Part shown: positions 11,717-21,741 of the stretch, in pieces
How positions within the stretch are numbered: the stretch's first letter is position 1
Layout of the letters: every line of letters starts with the position of its first letter
Origin: Takakia lepidozioides
Lineage: Eukaryota; Streptophyta; Takakiopsida; Takakiales; Takakiaceae
Reading direction: 5' to 3'
Length of the DNA: 64,000 nucleotides
Assembly (NCBI GenBank): GCA_030704615.1
Contig: CM060733.1
Coordinates: forward strand, 40,052,001-40,116,000
The notes under the pieces: generated by a model
Seen by the model: only the letters and a program-made list of their open reading frames with translations
The model's database searches: none
What the model was told of the DNA's origin: nothing
Program-made: the position numbers and the translations under genes

Positions 11717-14199
11717 ATCCGGAGCTGTCGTGTGGTCCTGAAAGGTCCTTGGAGCATTTCTCAGAGCCATTTCATTCCATGTTTTTTTCATTTTGTGCTA
11801 CTTGCATCTTATTCACTTCGCGCTTTGGTGGGTTGGGATTTATTTCCTGTTTAACAGGTACACGAAATATGTGCTTATGGAAGGAAATCACCTGAGCGGT
11901 ATTCCAGACTATCTTGACATGTGGTCGGACCCTGCAAACGATCCAACCATGTATACTGCAGGGATATTGAAGGACTGGAGTCCTTCTCACTTCAGAGACT
12001 GTGGCTGGTACCTTGACTGCCCACCGGAGCACACGACCTTTCAAGAACAACATATGAAATATTTGAACAATAATGCTGAGATGTTGGCGCCTCTGACTGA
12101 CGAAGAGTACCAAAGAAACATAGCAACATTGGCTGCCAAGGAGCCTGATGCTCAGGGAACGCCGCAGAAGGGAAAGAAGGCGGGCCGCAAACCAAAAGAC
12201 AAGGCTCTTGATGTCATAGCCATCTCACCAGCAAAGCCAAAGGACAAAGACAAGTCCAAAGAGAAGGAAAAGGACAAGGGGAAGGAGAAAGAAAAGGAGA
12301 TGGAGAGTGGGCAGGACTTCACTGCTGGAAGATATACCCGCACAGTTCAGTGCGTGTTCGATGCCAAGCCACACCCTTCCCGTTCTGATTCGGCAGGAGA
12401 GATTAAAATTGTCAATGAGGGTTGGCTGTCGATGATGCAGAGTCGAAAGAGAGGATACACTGGGGTGTCTTCGCCTACCTGGGACAACATAATCTCATTC
12501 CTCAATCTGGTGAGAATTCTTGTTTCTTTCCTTTTTCTCTGAAAGTTTCATTGGCAGTATTTCAGTCTGGTTCTTTGAAAACATTCTTGCCATCGTTCTT
12601 AAAAAAAACATGTCTGTTGCAGGTGAGCATAGGTCCCACCTTCGTGTGCGGTGTGCAGAAAATATATGCGGCTGACATTGTCATTCTCGACATCCCGGAT
12701 GGCCATGCTGTGCCAGAAGTTCTTCCAAAGGGCAAGACGCCAGGCTGGAACAAATTCGAGGACAACTACTGGAGTTGGGTGTTCGGGTTCTGTAATAATT
12801 TCCTCTCTGATGCAGGGACACTTCTGTTTTTTCAGTCATGTGACAAAGATAGTCGTCGGGCATTGGCATCATACCTGAAGTCTTCAGGGTTTGAAGTTTT
12901 GCGCACATGGAATTGTGTGAATAGCCTCTACCTTGTGAAAGGGGGTTTCCCTGATCAACTGGTATGCCGTCTCCCTTCTGCTTGTGCTTTCATGATGAGT
13001 TTCAATGTTCTCTGCAGCTCTACTCTATAAGAATCTGTCATGATCGACACCGATCATCACCGATTCGTGATAAAAATGATTGTTTTGTGCTTGAGTTTTG
13101 AATAGCCGATGGACACACTTCCACTATAGATTGTGTTTATCACACTAACCTGCTATCTTTGGCAGACGAGGATGTTCGAGGCGATCTGCCTGCGGAGGAT
13201 TCGCACCTCCAAGACATCATTCTCCATCCGCAGCTTTGAGATTTCTGACCAGGGTTGTTTCGTCAACCCCCCCTATGAGCCGCATGTCGATGACATTTTG
13301 TACAACTTCATGCAGTCCAGTCAGACTCTAAAAAGACCAGATGGCACTCCCTGGAGAGGTGCAAAGGAAAAATCCCCAACGTTCATGCAAATACTGCTGG
13401 AGTCATACAGTCACCACTCTGCACGGGTTGATCTTTCTGTGTCCACATGTTCGTTCTCTCTCTTCCGAATTGATTTTCTTTCACCAGTTCCATCTGCTTA
13501 AATCCCCCCCACCAAACTGTTCATGTCCTCCTGTCTGGTGCAAGAGCAACTTACTATGCATGCAAGGCAGGCGGAAGAAGCCTTTTTGGCATGGAGGGCC
13601 TCTACAACACAGTGCTCCTCCCCCTTTTGTCTGGCTCCACTTCAGGCACACAGACTGATCGGATTCAAATTCAAAATGATGACGATCCCGAAGATAAGCA
13701 GGTCGACAACGACTTTTCTTGTGAGTAAGTGCTAAACCCACTTTGGGAGTCATACTCAATTTCTCAATAACATCAAAGTTACAGTAATAACTTTTTCAGG
13801 CTGTCTTTCAGGAAAGACAGCGGTGGATCTTCAGGAGATACAGTCATTTGTGGCGAGTCTGTTTTCGACAGCCCCCTTTCCAATTTTCTGCTTCCTGATT
13901 ATGCCGAAGCAATGGCACTTCACGCGGCCGAGTCCCTATTCCCTGAATTTTTACTGCCTAGCCGTAGGTGTAGCCAGCGTAGATCCGGAGTTCTTAAATA
14001 CTTAGACTTAGATGCAGAGGAAGTGGGGATACATTGTACTGACTCTGAGTTAGACTGAACTATATTTTTTTACTATTCTGTTTCATCCTCTTTGGAAAAC
14101 GTTGAATCCCCTTCCTCCACCGTAGTTGTTCCTTTGGAAAGAAAAATAATCAAAGAATCAACTACCATTTAAATTGCAATATGTATGAATCCATCTCAC

Positions 14200-14545
14200 A
14201 AACCTCCCTCACTCTTGTCATATCCATTGTGCTTTCATCTACAGTGTATTCATGCGTGCTCCATTCATGAATGTTTTCCTTTGTTCAACATCCATTGTAC
14301 ATTCATCCTCTGTACTCTTTAATCCACCCCACAAACCTTCCACACTCATGTCACATATGTTGTGCATTCGTCTAAAGTTTTAGTCATGCATCTTCCTGTC
14401 ATGAATGTTTGTCATTGCTCAACATCCATTATACATTCATCCATTTGACTCTTATCCATCCCTCATTCATCCATCTACATTCATTTTTTACACTCATCCA
14501 TCTGTTGATCATCCAACTGTACATTCATCCATCCTTTATTCAATG
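14200..14545. repeat. Subterminal CATTCATCCA minisatellite (copy A)
   Basis: A run of degenerate 8-12-bp words built on CATTCATCC and CATCCATT, lying between the cargo gene's stop and the right terminus. The inverse-complement array occurs at the matching place in copy B (54890-55250), so it belongs to the element. Open frames inside it, rich in His, Ser and Pro, are repeat artefacts. Confidence 0.85.
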
Positions 14546-14734
14546 CTTTTTACTATGTCGTCCAGTTGTTTCCGCGGTAAAGGGTGCCAATCTGCGGGAA
14601 TACAGTCCACTTCTTCCTGGGCGCGTGGTGACGCGGTCTTCAAGTGTGATGACGTGGAGTGAGCCCCGTGATGTGGCATTGGCGCAAGGTGTCGTGGCGT
14701 GAGCGCAGTTGCGCTCACGCGCTCACGTGACAAG

Positions 14735-14755
14735 GCTCACGCCGAGGCATCCCTG
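14735..14755 (-). repeat. Copy A terminal inverted repeat, right end
   Basis: Read outward-in on the minus strand this begins CAGGGATGCCTCGG and then GCGTGAGC. It agrees almost exactly with the left end of copy B at 54651. Just inside lies a strong palindrome, GGCGTGAGCGC with its inverse GCGCTCACG (about 14695-14722). Confidence 0.85.
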
Positions 14756-14764
14756 CTCAACCTG
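14756..14764. repeat. Target-site duplication of copy A, right
   Basis: Second copy of CTCAACCTG; see 3029-3037. The Harbinger transposase reading resumes directly after it on the minus strand. Confidence 0.93.
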
Positions 14765-15183
14765 CAGTACTCATCAACAGCATCGGCAGCTACTCCATAA
14801 GCGAGCATCCTTAATGCCACTGTGCATTTTTGGATACTCGACAAACCCAACAATTCACACCCATCTACCCTCTGCTTAAAATAAAGATCGTAGGCCACAA
14901 CAGAGTGCATAATCTTCAAGAAAAGATCCCTCCGTATCCTGAACGGACGGCGAAATGTCCTCTCATCGTACACAGGTTATTCAGAGAAGTAATCTCTTCA
15001 AATCCTCTCATGTCCAACGTGCCTCTCTCTATCAACATTAGCTGCTTTCCCTCGTCTCGATCCACGCCTAGCTTTAACCGTGCGCGAAGAATGATCACAA
15101 CTAGCAGTAGCAATAACACCCATGATGAAATCCTCATCATCATCTTCTAGCTCCCTCCTAATCACAGCTTGAATATCAATTCA
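14765..15183 (-). pseudogene. PIF/Harbinger transposase, 5' part
   Basis: This is the N-terminal third of the transposase whose catalytic part is at 2283-3028. From right to left it reads an acidic start (ELEDDDEDF), a basic segment, RERHVGHERI, RDYFSE, PVYDERTFRRPFRIRRDLFL, and then GLSSIQKCTVALRMLAYG and DEYCRLS at the insertion point. These blocks are diagnostic of plant Harbinger transposases. Two in-frame stops are visible, one between HERI and RDYFSE and one after DYFSE. No start codon is obvious near 15183, so the first Met may be lost or lie upstream. The element was thus already decaying, or decayed later. Confidence 0.88.
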
Positions 15184-15484
15184 GTTTGCACCTCCAAGCA
15201 TCCATTGTATGTGTACACAAAGTGAATGTGTGAAAAAATTGTGAAAAAATTGTTTGAGATGAAGCGCTCTCGCAGCTTCTCCCTGAAGTGCTCTTGTAGC
15301 TTCCGCCACATGCTATTCCGTTGGGGTCGTCAGCGAGCCCGACGGCATATAGTGTTGGCTTTTCCGCGTCTGCGGTGGGTCGATGCATTGAGAGCGACGT
15401 AAAATAATATTTAGCGCACGAAATAGATGTCCCTATATAGAGCTTTACAGTTAAGTTTTCAGTGGATAGGGTGGAGATGCTCTA
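15184..15484. other. Harbinger 5' leader and probable right terminus
   Basis: There is no gene here. The stretch probably holds the promoter and leader of the transposase gene. Read on the minus strand, it begins near 15484 with TTAGAGCATCTCCACCC. GAGCATCTCC-type ends flanked by a TAA/TTA target are typical of Tourist/Harbinger elements. The opposite terminus lies left of the window, so the repeat cannot be confirmed. Confidence 0.45.
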
Positions 15485-16984
15485 ACTTCAATCCTTGAGA
15501 GTGACAAACTACATACCTTCATTACTGCACAAATTACACACGTCTAACAGGGTTTGTCATGCTGCACTCCATGCTGTGTCCACTTCACAACTTTCAAGAA
15601 CCGTGGGGTAGGTTAGGTTACAAGGTACAACCTGGTGAGGCAATCATGCGGCATGGCTGCAACGTCGATTCGGCATACGTGGCAGTAGTTTTCAACGTGT
15701 GTGTTGTGTCACCCTCACGGGTCCTTAGTCACATTCTTCACTATACAAAAGACACCAATGCTAATGTGTCAATAGTAGGCTGTAGAATACTAGCATTGGT
15801 GCAGGGAGGAACAGGGAAGTGAGAGAAGCAGGATGGGGAATATAAGAATTGGCTGGACAGAAAAAGATATGCGTGCGATAGGTAGGACCGTCCCGGAAGA
15901 TGACATGCACATGGGAGGTTGGACGAACCCTAATGTATTTGATTCCGTCTCCAATGGGACTCTGTTTGATCCCCCTTCCTTGGAACGTATGTAGCTTCTG
16001 TGTTTACAGTCCAACCGTGGCAGTCGTAGTGCCGCCGGGAAGCTGCCGATGCGGGCTTTCCAACGGATCCCTACAAGACGGGTAATTTGGCCAAGCCTGC
16101 TGTGTATGTGTGCTCCAAACAATGGCCACTAGAGTGGGATGAAGGTGAAGCAGCCATGGCTAGGAGACAAACAAGGAGGGTCGGCAGTCTATCCCAGGCC
16201 CTTGGAATGGCTCTATGAGCACTGGCGTGGAAATTGTGTGTGGACTTCCCTAGGCACAGCATTGTCAGACTACCAGCTATATTTACAAGCATTCACCATA
16301 GTCCAGACATACACCTCATGGGGGCAGGCCTCACGATTACTTGAAGAGGAAGGAGAGAGGGAGAGTATGAGAAACGTAAACAACCGAAAGAGAACTTGTA
16401 GTTGTGACGAGCTCGAGTGACAACTGTGCCAAAGAGGGGGTGAAGAAACCCGAGGTGGGGCTTAATGATATGGATGACTAGTGTATATATATATGCCTGT
16501 CGAGATACTGACGGTGACCAGCCAGGGCTTTGCAAGGTCGATCACTGTGAAGTGCATGCATGGCTATGGGTGTTTCTGTCACGGTCGATGCTGAGCACTG
16601 CGGATCATGATGCTGAGAATCTTGCAGCACAAGTTCAGCGATTATGCAGTCAATGGAGAGTCAATGGTGATTATATCACAACTACTCTGCAAATTTGCAG
16701 GGAGCCTTGTGAATCGGACACAATCTTCGTCTATTTTCTACCAGTATGCTTTCCCCTCCGTCGCTCGTGCCGGCATTACACATGGGAGGTCCCATTCATC
16801 CAGTGATTCTTAGCAGCTTGCATTGAAGTGGCACATGTATATGTTTGTCCACTTCTCAGTGTGTATGTGCTTCGTCGACTGTAGTTAATTTCCCTCTTTC
16901 CTCTCTCCCTGCACGAAAATTTCAGGCTGGAAGGACCATGGAAATGACTGACTACACTAGGTAATGCTGAAAAAGCTCATCAGA
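15485..16984. other. Non-coding or degenerate stretch
   Basis: No gene could be supported. The part at 15965-16300 belongs to a repeat shared with 20205-20500. The remainder has only short open frames without recognisable motifs. Confidence 0.4.
15965..16300 (+). repeat. Direct repeat X, left copy
   Basis: This block matches 20205-20500 in the same orientation. Shared stretches include GGATCCCTACAAGACGGGTA, TTTGGCCAAGCCTGCT, GCTCCAAACAATGGC and GGAGACAAACAAGGAG. Frames in both copies are open over short distances (PYKTGNLAKPA in the right copy), but I do not recognise the product and neither copy keeps a long frame. It could be a dispersed repeat or duplicated gene debris. Both copies lie within a few kb of BTB fragments, so a segmental duplication is possible. 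Confidence 0.75.
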
Positions 16985-17232
16985 TGTCATAGAGTTCGCC
17001 GTAACTCCACATTCCAACGACTACCACAAGTGACCAATTTTATCAACCACGAAGTATATATTGCTACGTACTTCCATAGGATACGTTACACCATCATATA
17101 AAACCTCCAAGCCACAATCTTTAGGAAATCGACATCGCCTTTGCAATAGGGAAATTTTAAAACTACTCTGTAGAGCCAGCAGCAAAGCTAGCTGACAGCT
17201 CATCAGAAGATTATCCCAGGTCACTGTTCAAT
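16985..17232 (-). pseudogene. BTB-domain gene fragment (degenerate)
   Basis: The DNA resembles the 18900-19080 part of the BTB gene downstream in the same orientation, for example CAACCACGAAGTATA and AAAACCTCCAAGCCA followed by AATCTTT. Translated, only scraps such as GLEVL survive. Indels and stops have removed the frame. It is best read as a truncated duplicate of the neighbouring BTB gene. Confidence 0.6.
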
Positions 17233-18652
17233 CTCATCACACGACCAGGGACCGCCCGTGCCTTCTCTCCGCTCATACAGGTACGTTCCTTGGTATTCTC
17301 TATTTCCAAATCTTGCTTCCCTTGGCTGACTCTCAGATCATTCACACGCTAATAAAAAAGTGACTGAAAAGCAAGCGGTCATTCTTTATTCAATTGATTG
17401 AAACTGCAAGATTTTGGGAAACTCAGTTGAAAACTCCGTAATCAAGTGACCATGTTCAGGCCACTATGTTCTTCTCCTGCTAGCCGCATTCTGTCACCCC
17501 TATTTCACTTCACTCCTTCCTCATAGTTTAATGTCCATATCTCTCTACTCTCCTGTCTGAAAACCAAAAGTATAAGAGAGCGGGCAGTGCGCAGCCCGAG
17601 CCTCAATGCCCCTTGGGAGACTGGCCGCTCATGCATGTCTAAGCGGGCTACGTAAACACACCTAACTACCTTTAGAACTCCAGAATGGCAGACACCAATG
17701 AAGCACACTTACAGTCCACCTCTGGACAAGAGAAGGCGGAGCTAATCCCTTGGATCATCACGATTAGCGGCGCCCTGTGAATATTTGATGCCCCAGGCTG
17801 TCCGATTTCCGCGGGGCAGAGTACTCACCCCCAGCAGTCCCCCCGTTTTTGTCAAGCAGCAGACTTGCGTTCCCCCTCACGACCTGCCGCCTTCACATAC
17901 ACAATATCATCACTTCCACCAGAAATTCCTCATAACAATCACAATTGTTTCTACCAGTTGTCACCCATTTTTGCTCTACACGCTCACTACTAAGAACCCC
18001 ACCTGCCCACTTGCAGGTCTCGGGGTGGACATGCTGAGGTTGAGGTTTGATCTCCTTCCTCTGCATTTGGTCACTCACATTCATCACCCAAGGGTGCCAC
18101 AGCATCCTGTCACATGCTCAAAACCTGTCCATGGTTGTTTAAGTGTTAAGTAGAAGTTCAATGAAGATGGTTAGTGGCTGCCTGCAGACAGTATTAAGAA
18201 GACGGACTTTGTTGCCATTTTTCAAGAGGAAGGGGCATGCATGCATAATCCACCTACATGGAAGTCAACAAGCTCCCTCGAGGGCTCATTACCGTGAACC
18301 ATGTGCTTGAACATGGGTTGTGAAGTAAGACTTGATTATCATTTTGTCTGCAGATTTAATTACGGACACATATTATTCAAATGAACAGTATTGAATCAGG
18401 CCATTGAACTCCAATCAGAGGTGAAGATTCTCGACAAGAGATGGTATGGCTCCGGCCATCGATCTGCTTATGACTCTATATCTACTCCTTTTCTACATGA
18501 AGGCTTCCGCTACTCCATGCACCCGAACCAATCAATCATTCTAGATTTGCTTCGCCACAAATCCTTAGATGTGGAACAGTGATTTCTTGAGTAAAGGGGA
18601 GGGAAGACCCTCACAGGAATGTCTGTCGACAGCAACCACTAGTCTGTAACTA
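17233..18652. other. No gene recognised
   Basis: About 1.4 kb with only short frames in all directions and no motif I can name. The composition is like that of neighbouring host DNA. Confidence 0.4.
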
Positions 18653-19340
18653 CTAGGAAAGTTTACTGTGTGGTCGAAATGCTGGTGAAAGCCGTTGGAG
18701 TGACGTAGCAGCTTTGGAGGGTGAAACCTTGGGTGAAACCTCGGGTGATTCAATTGTTTGAGCAGCATATCTTATAACCTCACTGACAAGATTTGGCTTC
18801 CTCCCATTCAAGTCTGCATAACTCTCAGCCTGCAATACCTTGTAAAAATTACTACTTATGAAACCTGTGCAGTGCTTGAAAAGCTCCTCATCGTACAGAT
18901 CGCCGTACTCCAAATATTCCCAACAAGTGACAGGTAACCAATTTCTTCAACCACGAAGTATAATATTCCTTCATAGCATGAGTTATGTCGTACTTGTGTA
19001 TCAACATCAAAACCTCCAAACCATGATCTTTGAGACTTTGAGAATCGATGTTTCCCCCGTAGATAAAAATCAGAAATATCTCGAGAGCCTTTGCACTCGC
19101 ATCTGATATCTCCACCACCGATGTATGATGCTCTTTATAGTAATCCGTGGCAAACATAGCACGAAATACTGGCGACATGGTGGCCAAAATGTTGCGGTGG
19201 GCTGGAATGCTAAAGCCATCAGCAGACAGAATGTTGATGTCTGAGTGCAATCCCTCTTTAAGCAAACATTCAAGGTGCTTAACAACAAGGCTTGCTACTC
19301 CTCCTTCAAGGTAGACAGCAGCTTCTCTAGAAGTACTCAT
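18653..19340 (-). pseudogene. BTB/POZ-domain protein, probably broken
   Basis: BTB proteins of this kind dimerise and often act as substrate adaptors of Cullin-3 ubiquitin ligases; that role is family knowledge. The ATG at 19338-19340 (MSTSREAAVYLEGG) lies about 25-30 bases downstream of a TATATATAA box at about 19363-19371 on the minus strand. The BTB fold is clear: HSDINILSADGFSIPAHRNIL, then SPVFRAMFATDYYKE, then VEISDASAKALEIFLIFIYGG and LEVLMLIHKYDI. After WLKKLV the frame changes: LEYGDLYDEELFKHC and NRKPNLVSEVIRYAAQ-like sequence follow in another frame near 18913. That may be an intron or an indel. The tail ends in a Ser/Pro-rich stretch. A degenerate duplicate lies at 16985-17232. 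Confidence 0.7.
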
Positions 19341-19357
19341 CACTGGGTGTGATCGAT

Positions 19358-19372
19358 TACTTTATATATACG
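19358..19372 (-). promoter_or_regulatory. Probable TATA box of the BTB gene
   Basis: On the minus strand the sequence TATATATAA occurs roughly 25 bases upstream of the ATG. It is the only strong TATA-like string in the vicinity and has plausible spacing for a short leader. Confidence 0.45.
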
Positions 19373-20204
19373 CTTGCAACGTCGGAATAATGCCCGCAGC
19401 CCTTCCAGAATGCTCAAATGTTGGATGTAGATCTAGGCACGATTTTTTCACATTTGGCTACAATCTTTCATTACCTTCGGGCTATGGACTATATCACGTT
19501 CCTCCCTGGATGATCTGCCATAAACGACGGCAGGTCACTGTTATTCACAACGTGGATTATCAGGAAGACAGCTTTTTCTCTGAAGATTGCACTTGATCAT
19601 GTCTAGTATGCGTAAATTCCCACCATCACCAGAGAGTTCATCTAGGAGTCAGTGCTTAAGAAGCATCAAACAGCCGATAACATGGTTTGCTAAATTGGAG
19701 TGCTCAGCATGCATCAATCTAGGTTGACCAGAGCACGCGCACACCACCGGCAACTATGGCAATTTGTATACAAAGACTGAGTCCAGGCTGAGTTGCAGCT
19801 TAGTAGCGAACTGACCCACGAGAGTTTCTATTCAGGTGTAACGCTATGCTTTTGCACTCAACTTGCGGCTTAAGAAAGCAGCACTCTTGTTCACCGACCC
19901 ATGAAATCAGGAGATGACGAGAACTTGAAGACTGCAGGTTAAAAGTACATAGCCCAAAAGATCTGAGGTCAGCCCGTGATAGCATATTTGAAGCATGAGA
20001 CTGTACATGTAACAAGAAACAAACTGAGCCAAGTTGGCTAACTTCCCCCTTCTCCAAGATCTACCAGACCCCTATCCGAGGTCGCTTCTACCTCACGATC
20101 TTATGCTTATGGGTCTCTCACAACACTTCTATACAAGTCCTTCCGAAAGGCTTCCTCAAGGAGGAGTTTTCTTTCTTTTCCGGAGAAGGTACTCATTTAT
20201 TTTG
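19373..20204. other. No gene recognised
   Basis: Intergenic sequence upstream of the BTB gene. Short frames only. Confidence 0.4.
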
Positions 20205-20500
20205 AGCCTCTTTTCTTGGAACATATGTAACTTATCAAATCCTAACAATTGTAGTGCCACAAGGAAGGAAGCTGGGGATGCAGGCTTACCCATGGATCCC
20301 TACAAGACGGGTAATTTGGCCAAGCCTGCTATGCACGTGGGCTCCAAACAATGGCTGCTAGAGTGTCTGCAAGGTGAAGCAGCCATGACCAGGAGACAAA
20401 CAAGGAGAAGGAGAGGAGGGTGGCTAGCAATAGTTCTATGGCTGCCGTGGAGATTGTTTATCAACTTCCCCAGGCACGGCATTGTCAAACTACAGAATTA
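20205..20500 (+). repeat. Direct repeat X, right copy
   Basis: Counterpart of 15965-16300. This copy keeps an open frame from about 20292 reading MDPYKTGNLAKPAMHVGSKQ and a Lys/Arg-rich tail, but the left copy does not conserve the frame, so coding is doubtful. Confidence 0.75.
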
Positions 20501-20821
20501 ATTACGCCTTCAACATACTCATACAGTGTTTTGTGGGAGGTCATCTGAGGCCACACTCACACATGGCACTAGAGCATCGTATGCTCCCTGTCCGTAAGGG
20601 TATTCCATTTCTAGAATGGACATAGATAACCCATGACAGTCTTCAAGGATCTGATACACCCTCATCCAGCTACATCAGGTAAAATGGTACGCATTCACTT
20701 TCTAGAACCCGCTGGATGCACAGACTCCAGCACACATATTTTACTTGCTTGTGGCAGCCTAAACACTACCTCTCGTCATATGTGCAAGGGCACAAAAAGT
20801 CCGTAGCCCATATATCCGAGA

Positions 20822-21076
20822 AGCCATCTGTGCTACCATTCTCAATGCTAAATATGTGACCAGCATGCATCTGCCCTCTCATTACTGTTTCTCTATTCCT
20901 GACTCAAGACCTCCTCAAGACCTTCTTCGGCATCTCACCATCAGCATATTATACCAGACTGAAGCTGTGAATTCTCATCACAGGACTATTACCCACCCTT
21001 GCATCTCCGACAAATCAGCTGTGATGCCATTCTCAATGCTAAGTGTGTGCCGTGCATGCATCTGCCCTCTCCTTGT
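20822..21076 (+). repeat. Local duplication of about 65 bp
   Basis: The words CATTCTCAATGCTAA, then TGTG, then GCATGCATCTGCCCTCTC occur at about 20838-20883 and again at about 21028-21073. The copy nearest the kinase fragment forms its 3' end. This is a small direct duplication of the 3' flank of that gene. Confidence 0.7.
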
Positions 21077-21741
21077 TCTCTACCTTCTTCGGCAGTGGGA
21101 CCACTACTGATTTTGCGGGGAACCTCTACAACTTGCTTCATCGTTGGTCGTTCTTGTCCGCGATGGGCCAAGCACGAAACTGCCAACTGTGCTACACACT
21201 CTATGGCGTCCAGGCTCACGGAACCGTCTTCCAGGAGCTTGGAGTCCACTATTGTGTGCATATTTCCCTGCTGTACTGCGGGAACCCAGTGCACTAAGTT
21301 TACACCCAAATCTTCTCTCGTGCCCAATGGTTTCTGAGAGGTGATCAACTCCAGCAACATCACACCAAAACTGTACACATCACTCTTGTCTGTCATTTGC
21401 CTGGTATAGATAGCCTCCGGGTCCATGTATCCGTTTGTCCCCGCAGGTTGTGTTGACATATGCGTCACATCGTTCTGGACCAGGAGAGAGATTCCAAAAT
21501 CCGAAACTTTCGCGGTAGACTTACCATCTAGGAGGAAGTTCGATGACTTGATATTTCTGTGAATAATAGACTCGGGAGACGCATGATTATGGAGGTAGGC
21601 CAAGGCCTCTGCAGTGTCAGTTGCAATTTGCAAGCGTTGGCTCCAATTCAATCGTCCCTCGTCCGAGTACTTTTCATGCAGGTGGTCAATGAACATACTG
21701 GTGAAACACACATAGCACATGTATGTCATCCCTGCACTCAC
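20989..21741 (-). pseudogene. Receptor-like kinase (WAK-type) C-lobe fragment
   Basis: Plant receptor kinases of the wall-associated type phosphorylate Ser/Thr in signalling at the plasma membrane. Only the C-lobe is present: DHLHEKYSDEGRLNWSQRL, then ALAYLHNHASPESIIHRNIKSS, the DFG loop (KVSDFGISLL), the activation-segment end GTNGYMDPE, and DKSDVYSFGVMLLELIT. The exon appears to start near 21700 after a good acceptor (GTGTTTCACCAG on the minus strand). No N-lobe, transmembrane segment or ectodomain was found upstream. The catalytic loop reads HRN instead of HRD, replacing the catalytic Asp. The fragment is therefore truncated and, as read, inactive. The C-terminus runs into duplicated flank sequence and stops at 20989. 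Confidence 0.8.

Larger units (their letters stand above)
7997..14058 (+). pseudogene. ParB-like / DNA methyltransferase-like fusion gene (copy A cargo)
   Basis: I infer ten exons: 7997-8302, 9142-9770, 9865-10057, 10142-10579, 10665-10891, 11858-12509, 12623-12961, 13166-about 13450, about 13544-13726 and about 13800-14058. Frames stay in phase through exon 8; the last junction is unsure. Product about 1,165 residues. Order: acidic leader; ParB/Srx-like domain with VWDGNHRLLA (about residue 265); central region; Lys/Glu-rich linker; methyltransferase-like domain with ADIVILDIPDG at the motif IV position (about residue 840), DAGTLLFFQS, then KSPTFMQILLESYS and DLSVST plus ATYYACKAGGRSLFGMEG matching motifs X, I and II of beta-class N4/N6 enzymes. 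ParB-methylase fusions are known in bacteria and phages. Lesions: TAG at 9646 and 10376, TAA at 10731, donor GT to AT at 10058, and acceptor AG to AA near 13543. Probably nuclear if made. Confidence 0.72.
3038..14755. mobile_element. Mutator-like element copy A (11.7 kb) with methyltransferase-like cargo
   Basis: A complete element inserted in a Harbinger transposase gene, bounded by a 9-bp direct duplication and imperfect terminal inverted repeats. It holds two divergently transcribed genes: a mudrA-like transposase on the minus strand (3611-7114) and a ParB/methyltransferase-like gene on the plus strand (7997-14058), sharing an 880-bp spacer. Near the ends lie GGCGTGAGC-rich palindromes. 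On the right there is also a CATTCATCCA minisatellite. A second copy in inverse orientation starts at 54651. Both genes of copy A carry stops and splice lesions, so this copy is unlikely to be autonomous. Boundaries are certain because the empty site can be reconstructed. Confidence 0.92.

Noticed and set aside
13263-13280. NPPY in the cargo gene as the catalytic motif IV of a gamma-class methyltransferase
   Set aside because: It lies between the region matching motifs V-VIII and motifs X-I, where beta-class enzymes have variable sequence. The DIPDG site occupies the motif IV position. I keep NPPY only as an alternative.
14405-14702. His/Pro/Ser-rich open frames near the right end of copy A
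   Set aside because: Products of the CATTCATCCA minisatellite. The same frames appear in copy B's array and have no independent support.
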